Positions 14,818 through 18,876 of a stretch of 18,876 nucleotides of DNA are shown piece after piece. The first letter of the stretch is position 1. Every line of letters starts with the position of its first letter. The notes under the pieces were generated by a model, which did no database searches, was not told the DNA's origin, and saw nothing but the letters and a program-made list of their open reading frames with translations. The position numbers and the translations under genes were made by a program. Origin of the DNA: DATJSJ01 sp035504175 (GTDB lineage: Bacteria > Pseudomonadota > Alphaproteobacteria > Acetobacterales > Acetobacteraceae); assembly GCA_035504175.1 (NCBI GenBank), contig DATJSJ010000241.1, positions 1 to 18,876 on the forward strand. Reading direction: 5' to 3'.

Positions 14818-16119
14818 TCACACGCGCTCCCGCAGGAAGGCGACGACGCGGCGGATCAGGCCGCGCGGCGGCTCGGTGGCGGCGAGGTCGATATCGGCGA
14901 GCGTGCGGCCTTCGCCGCCGGCCCAGGCGAGCAGCCCCGCGGCGGTGGCGAAGGCCGGGCCGGTCGCGGTGTCGGGCAGGCCGCGCAGCGCCGCCGGCCG
15001 GCCGCTGCGTACCGGGCGGCCGAGGATCGTCTGGGCCATCTCGCGCGCGCCGACGAGTTGGCTGGCGCCGCCGGTCAGCACCACGCGCACGCCGGCGGCG
15101 CGGCCGAGACCGGCGCCTTCCAGCCGATCGCGCACCAGCTCGAAGGTTTCCTCGAGCCGCGGCTTGATGATGTTGACGACCATGGTGCGCGGCACGCGCG
15201 CGTACTGGTGCTCGTCCTCGCCGACCAGCGGCACCGGCAGCAGCTCGCGCTCGTCGTCCGGGCTGCCCTGCGCATTGCCGTACAGCGTCTTCAGCCGCTC
15301 CGCGGCGGCGCGGGTGGTGGAGAGGCCGCGCGCCAGATCGCTGGTGACGTGCTCGCCGCCGACCGGCAGCAGCGCACCGTGCACGAGCTGGCCCTCGGCG
15401 AACACGCCGATCCCGGTCGTGCCGCCGCCCATGTCGACGACGATGGCGCCGAGCTCGCGCTCGTCCTCGACCAGGGCGGCAAGCCCGGCGGCGAGCGGGG
15501 AGGCGACCAGCTCGGCGATGTCGAGATCGCAGCGCGCGATCGTCGCATCGATGTTGCGCAATGCTCCGGACGCGGCATCGAGCAGGTGCACGCGGCCGGT
15601 CAGCGTCTCGCAATGCAGCCCGCGCGGATCGGCGACGCCGCTCGTGTCGTCGGCCGAGAAGGTGATCGGAAGGGCGTGCAGGATCTCGCGCCCCTCCGAG
15701 TAGGCGCGCGACCGCGATTCCTGCACCACGCGCTTGATGTCGCCGTCATGCACCGGGCGGCCGCCGACCGGCCATTGCACGTTGAACAGCCGGCTCTCCG
15801 GCTGGCCGCAGGAGAGGTTGACGGTGACCGCGCGCAGCCGCTGGTCGGCCATGTCCTCGGCCTGGCCGACCGCGGCGCGGATCGCGCGCTCCGCCTCCTC
15901 CATGTCGGTGATGCCGCCCTGCCGGACGCCGCGTCCCTTCTGCCAGCCGAAGCCGAGCACGCGCAGCGTGCCGTCGGTTTCGGTGCGCCCGATCAGGCAG
16001 GCGACCTTGGTGGTGCCGATATCCAGCGCGCCGAACGGGCCGGACCGTCCGCCGCGTGCGCGCGGCGGCGCCTCGGGCTCGTCGGGCGGCGGCAGGGCGC
16101 GATGCGACATATCGTTCAT
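14818..16119 (-). CDS. ftsA: Cell division protein FtsA
   Basis: Actin-like ATPase that tethers FtsZ filaments to the inner membrane and recruits later division proteins; 433 residues. Motifs: phosphate-1 LDIGTTK (32-38), NLSCGQPESRLF and HALPITFSADD of the 1C/2A region, phosphate-2 VVDMGGGTTGIGVF, GGEHVTSDLARGL and adenosine motif VVLTGGASQLVGA. The C-terminus GLIRRVVAFLRERV is an amphipathic basic helix typical of the membrane-targeting sequence. I chose ATG 16119 because GAGGTGA lies just upstream; an in-frame ATG at 16218 would reach into ftsQ without support. The N-terminal 25 residues are Pro/Arg-rich and look disordered. It lies 49 bases after ftsQ and 58 before ftsZ, in the usual division-gene order. 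Confidence 0.96.
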   Translation of the reverse strand: MNDMSHRALPPPDEPEAPPRARGGRSGPFGALDIGTTKVACLIGRTETDGTLRVLGFGWQKGRGVRQGGITDMEEAERAIRAAVGQAEDMADQRLRAVTVNLSCGQPESRLFNVQWPVGGRPVHDGDIKRVVQESRSRAYSEGREILHALPITFSADDTSGVADPRGLHCETLTGRVHLLDAASGALRNIDATIARCDLDIAELVASPLAAGLAALVEDERELGAIVVDMGGGTTGIGVFAEGQLVHGALLPVGGEHVTSDLARGLSTTRAAAERLKTLYGNAQGSPDDERELLPVPLVGEDEHQYARVPRTMVVNIIKPRLEETFELVRDRLEGAGLGRAAGVRVVLTGGASQLVGAREMAQTILGRPVRSGRPAALRGLPDTATGPAFATAAGLLAWAGGEGRTLADIDLAATEPPRGLIRRVVAFLRERV

Positions 16120-16168
16120 GGCATCACCTCGCGCGGGGAAACCGCCGCCTGGCGCTGGTTTCCGGGAC

Positions 16169-17047
16169 TCATGTCTGCTGCCGCCGGTCGCCGGAGCCGG
16201 GCGGCGCCGCATCGCCATGCGGATCGGTGGCCTTGGCCTCGCGCGGCCGGATCACCAGCCGGTCGGGCAGGCGCAGATCGACGACGGCGAGCGGCCGATC
16301 GAGAAGCTGATGGCTCGCCTGCAATTCCGCGAGCTTGGCGATCGCCTGCGCCGTCGCCCCTTCGGGCAGCAGCACGTTGGTGCCGCTGGCGAGCTGCAGG
16401 TTCCAGCGCCGTTGCCCGACGCGGATCGCCGCAACCACGCGCGATTGCAGCGCCGGCTGCTTGCGCAGCGCATCCAGCAGCTCGGCCGCATGCTCCGGCG
16501 CACCCACGCCCACGACCAGTGGCAGAGTGCCGAACGCCGCCAGGTCCTGGTCCGCGACGGTCTGCCCGTTGCGGTCGATCAGCACGAACTTGCCGTCATG
16601 CTGCCAGACCGCGAAGGGCCGGCGCTCCTGCAGCGACACGACGATGGTATCCGGCAGCCGCCGCTCCACCGTCGCATGCTCCACCCAGGACAGGCTCTCG
16701 ATGCGCCGCTGCGCCGCCGCGACCGAGAAGCCGAGGATCGGCTCGCCGCGGGTGACGCCGAGGGCGGCGCGCAGCATCGGTTCCGGCGTATTGCCCCGAC
16801 CTTCGATCACGATGGCCCGGACCGGCATGCCCATCGTGCGGCCGAGCCGCTCGCGCCAGCCGGCGATGGAATCGTGCCCGACGCCATGCGCCAGCGACAG
16901 CGCCGCGAGCACGATGACGAAACCGGCGAGGCCCCAGAGCGCCGGGCGCAGCCGTCGCCGCTGCCGGCGCAGCAGCAGCGCCCAGCGGCTCGGCCGGTCG
17001 CGCACCGAGCTGCGCGGCGAGCGCGGCGGCGGCGCTACGCGCGGCAT
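16169..17047 (-). CDS. ftsQ: Cell division protein FtsQ
   Basis: Bitopic inner-membrane protein that links cytoplasmic and periplasmic division proteins (FtsB/FtsL partner); 292 residues. A basic cytoplasmic tail (RWALLLRRQRRRLR) precedes one membrane segment, about residues 36-53 (ALWGLAGFVIVLAALSLA). Then comes a POTRA domain with VRAIVIEGRGNTPEPMLRAAL and ATVERRLPDTIVVSLQERRPFAVWQ, followed by the beta domain (FVLIDRNGQTVADQDL, LPLVVGVGAPEHAAELL). ATG 17047 has GGAG eight bases upstream and overlaps the ddl end by 13 bases; a start at 17074 lies deeper inside ddl. The C-terminal tail is Pro/Gly/Gln-rich. Its place between ddl and ftsA is the classic order. Confidence 0.93.
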   Translation of the reverse strand: MPRVAPPPRSPRSSVRDRPSRWALLLRRQRRRLRPALWGLAGFVIVLAALSLAHGVGHDSIAGWRERLGRTMGMPVRAIVIEGRGNTPEPMLRAALGVTRGEPILGFSVAAAQRRIESLSWVEHATVERRLPDTIVVSLQERRPFAVWQHDGKFVLIDRNGQTVADQDLAAFGTLPLVVGVGAPEHAAELLDALRKQPALQSRVVAAIRVGQRRWNLQLASGTNVLLPEGATAQAIAKLAELQASHQLLDRPLAVVDLRLPDRLVIRPREAKATDPHGDAAPPGSGDRRQQT

Positions 17048-17958
17048 GTCGCCTGCTCCACCATCCAGGTGCAAAGTGCCGGGAAGGAAAGACCGAGATG
17101 CGCCGCCTGTTCCGGCAGCAGCGAGGTGCGCGTCAGCCCCGGCTGCGTGTTCACCTCCAGCAGCACCAGACGCCCGGGCTCACCTTCCGTGTCGTCGTAG
17201 CGGAAATCGGCGCGCGTCGCGCCGCGGCAGCCGAGGGCGCGATGCGCCGCGACCGCGACCTCCAGCGCGTGCGCATGCGTCGCCGGATGCACGCGCGCCG
17301 GCAGCACGTGGCGCGAGCCGCCATCGGCATATTTCGCCTCATAATCGTAGAAGCCGTGCGCCGGGCTGATCTCGGTCACGGTCAGCGCGCGCTCGCCCAT
17401 GACGCCGACGGTGAGCTCGCGCCCGGGGACGTATTCCTCGACCAGGGCGGCCGGGCCGAAGCGCCAGGTGCGGGCGATCTCGGCGCGGCGGTTGTTGCCT
17501 TGGCTCAGGATCTCGACGCCGACCGAGGAGCCCTCATTGCGCGGCTTGATCACGTAGGGAAGCGGCATCGGGTCGGCCTGTTCCAGCGCCGCGACGTCGA
17601 CCATGCGGCCGGCCGGCACCGGGAGGCCGGCGGCGACGAACACCGCCTTGGCCGCGACCTTGTCCATCGCCAGCGCCGAGGCACGCACGCCGGAATGCGT
17701 GTAGGGCAGGCCGAGCCAGTCGAGCACGCCCTGGATCGCACCGTCCTCGCCGAAGCGGCCGTGCAGCGCGTTGAACACCGCATCCGGCCGCGCCGGCTCG
17801 GTCAGCGCGCGGATGACAGCACCGAGATCAGGACCGACCTCGATCGGTGTCACGGCAAAGCCGGCCTCGCGCAACGCCGCGATCACCTGGGTTCCGGAGG
17901 CGAGCGAGACCTCGCGCTCGGCCGAGATGCCGCCATAGAGCACGGCGACGCGGCTCAT
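17035..17958 (-). CDS. ddl: D-alanine--D-alanine ligase
   Basis: ATP-grasp enzyme joining two D-Ala residues for the peptidoglycan stem; 307 residues, normal for DdlB-type proteins. Motifs: VAVLYGGISAEREVSLASG at the N-terminus, NALHGRFGEDGAIQG, LGLPYTHSGVRASALAMDK, ATP-binding YVIKPRNEGSSVGV and EEYVPGRELTVGV, and the metal/substrate end ADFRYDD ... LLEVNTQPGLTRTSLLPEQA. ATG 17958 has GGAGG seven bases upstream, and its ATGA overlaps the murB stop by four bases. The reading frame stays open upstream to 18597, but that part is murB in the wrong frame and is not a fusion. Confidence 0.96.
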   Translation of the reverse strand: MSRVAVLYGGISAEREVSLASGTQVIAALREAGFAVTPIEVGPDLGAVIRALTEPARPDAVFNALHGRFGEDGAIQGVLDWLGLPYTHSGVRASALAMDKVAAKAVFVAAGLPVPAGRMVDVAALEQADPMPLPYVIKPRNEGSSVGVEILSQGNNRRAEIARTWRFGPAALVEEYVPGRELTVGVMGERALTVTEISPAHGFYDYEAKYADGGSRHVLPARVHPATHAHALEVAVAAHRALGCRGATRADFRYDDTEGEPGRLVLLEVNTQPGLTRTSLLPEQAAHLGLSFPALCTWMVEQATCRA

Positions 17959-18876
17959 GCTGCGGCCTCCGCCAGCGCCGGCCGGCTGCCGGGCACGCCG
18001 ATGCGGCGGATCTCCCACTCGAGCGCGACGCCGCTCGCCGCATGCACGCGGCGGCGCACATCCTCGCCCAGCCCTTCCAGATCCGCGGCACTCGCACCGC
18101 CGGTGTTGATCAGGAAGTTGCAATGCTTCTCGCTCACCTGCGCGGCGCCGCGCATCAGGCCGCGGCAGCCGGTGGCATCGATCAGCTCCCAGGCCTTCTG
18201 CGCCGTCACCTCCGGCGGCGGGTTGCGGAAGGTCGAGCCGCCGGTGCGCGCCCGCACCGGCTGCGTCGCCTCGCGTTTGCTGCGGATCTCCGCCATGCGC
18301 GCGGCGATCAGCGCCGCATCGCCGGGACGGGCGCGGAATCGCGCCCGCACCACGATCCCGCCAGGCGGCAGGCTGGCATGGCGATAGGCCAGCGCCAGAT
18401 CGGCAACCGAGAGCCGCACCAGCGCGCCGTCGCGCGTCACCACCTCGGCCCAGTCCAGGCACTGCGCCACGTCGCCGCCGTAGGCGCCGGCGTTCATCGC
18501 CACCGCGCCGCCGACCGTGCCTGGGATGCCGCAGAGGAACTCGATACCGGCGAGACCCGCCGCCGCGGCGTGTTCGGCGACCGTCGCATCCAGGCAAGCG
18601 GCGCCGGCGATGATGCCGTCCGCCTCGAGCGTGACCTCGCCGAAGCCGCGCGCCAGCCGCACCACCACGCCCTGCACGCCGCCGTCGCGCACGATCAGGT
18701 TGGAGGCGGCGCCGATCGCGATCACCGGCACCTCACGCGGCAGGGCGCGCAGGAAATCGCGCAGATCCGCGACATCCGCCGGCCGCACCAGCGCCTCGGC
18801 CGGGCCGCCGACGCGAAACCAGGTGAAGGGTGCGAGGGTCGCGCCGGTCTGCAGCCGGCCGCGCAGCGGCGGCAGC
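17955..18876 (-). CDS. murB: UDP-N-acetylenolpyruvoylglucosamine reductase MurB (N-terminus beyond the right edge)
   Basis: FAD-dependent, NADPH-using reductase that makes UDP-MurNAc. About 306 residues are visible, so only a short N-terminus is missing. The visible part opens with ATLAPFTWFRVGGPAEALV, followed by FAD-binding IAIGAASNLIVRDGG and EFLCGIPGTVGGAVAMNAGAYGG. AYRHAS carries the substrate/catalytic Tyr-Arg region, and GSTFRNPP (about 18239-18216) carries the catalytic Ser in the G-S-x-F-x-N-P form. SEKHCNFLINTGGASAADL closes the domain. The frame is open to the window edge; an internal GTG at 18788 falls inside the conserved region and is not the start. Coupled to ddl by a 4-base overlap. 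Confidence 0.96.
   Translation of the reverse strand, partial: LPPLRGRLQTGATLAPFTWFRVGGPAEALVRPADVADLRDFLRALPREVPVIAIGAASNLIVRDGGVQGVVVRLARGFGEVTLEADGIIAGAACLDATVAEHAAAAGLAGIEFLCGIPGTVGGAVAMNAGAYGGDVAQCLDWAEVVTRDGALVRLSVADLALAYRHASLPPGGIVVRARFRARPGDAALIAARMAEIRSKREATQPVRARTGGSTFRNPPPEVTAQKAWELIDATGCRGLMRGAAQVSEKHCNFLINTGGASAADLEGLGEDVRRRVHAASGVALEWEIRRIGVPGSRPALAEAAA

Noticed and set aside
11853..15167. A plus-strand open frame of over 1,100 codons across lpxC and ftsZ
   Set aside because: It is antisense to three recognisable genes, is composed of Arg/Ala/Gly/His-rich sequence with no domain pattern, and is explained by the scarcity of stop codons in GC-rich DNA. Similar long frames opposite ligA, the sugar operon and ftsA were rejected for the same reason.
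16120..16218. Longer FtsA beginning at ATG 16218
   Set aside because: The extra codons overlap ftsQ, have no family similarity, and the ATG at 16119 has a clear GAGGTGA ribosome-binding site.
17035..18597. Apparent fusion of a long N-terminal region to Ddl (about 520 codons)
   Set aside because: The part upstream of 17958 is murB read in the wrong frame. MurB is intact in its own frame, and Ddl has its own ATG with a good ribosome-binding site.
1..18876. CRISPR array, tRNA/rRNA, insertion sequence, prophage or attachment site
   Set aside because: No regularly spaced repeats, cloverleaf-like gene, transposase or integrase coding sequence, or flanking target duplications could be found by reading either strand.

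Overview
The window is GC-rich, densely coded DNA that reads as the chromosome of an alphaproteobacterium, most likely Rhodospirillales/Acetobacteraceae. The grounds for this are the gene order murB-ddl-ftsQ-ftsA-ftsZ-lpxC-bamD-recN-ligA, the strong GC bias at third codon positions, and a GGGGGCTCCGCCCCC-type dyad repeat that I associate with that family from memory. The taxon is an inference.

Left part (1-5732): a carbohydrate-uptake and catabolism locus. A LacI-family repressor, cut by the left edge, is read leftwards. Facing away from it is a five-gene rightward operon: a Gfo/Idh/MocA dehydrogenase, a xylose-isomerase-like TIM-barrel enzyme, and a complete ABC sugar importer made of a periplasmic binding protein, a single-domain ATPase and a permease (FrcBAC/RbsBAC-like). 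The intergenic region holds a TTGACA box followed by a LacI-type dyad with a central CG, the layout expected for repression of the operon by its divergent regulator. The sugar is unknown.

Middle (5733-6918): a tandem-domain universal stress protein preceded by a canonical FNR/FixK-type box (TTGAT-N4-GTCAA). This suggests oxygen-responsive expression.

Right part (6919-18876): a long leftward block transcribed from the right edge. MurB (its first residues lie off the edge) and Ddl make and supply peptidoglycan precursors. FtsQ, FtsA and FtsZ form the division machinery. LpxC commits lipid A synthesis, BamD assembles outer-membrane proteins, and RecN and LigA serve DNA repair and replication. 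Genes overlap at murB/ddl, ddl/ftsQ and recN/ligA, which suggests translational coupling. A strong hairpin after ftsZ, followed by a promoter-like segment, probably separates the division genes from the lpxC group.

I see no tRNA, rRNA, CRISPR array, insertion sequence or prophage, and no gene-free stretch longer than 300 bases. The gene content is conventional. The observations most worth following are regulatory (the FNR box, the LacI operator, the ftsZ-lpxC junction), a repeat that has become the C-terminus of the dehydrogenase, pentapeptide duplications in the FtsZ linker, and the unassigned substrate of the dehydrogenase/TIM-barrel pair.
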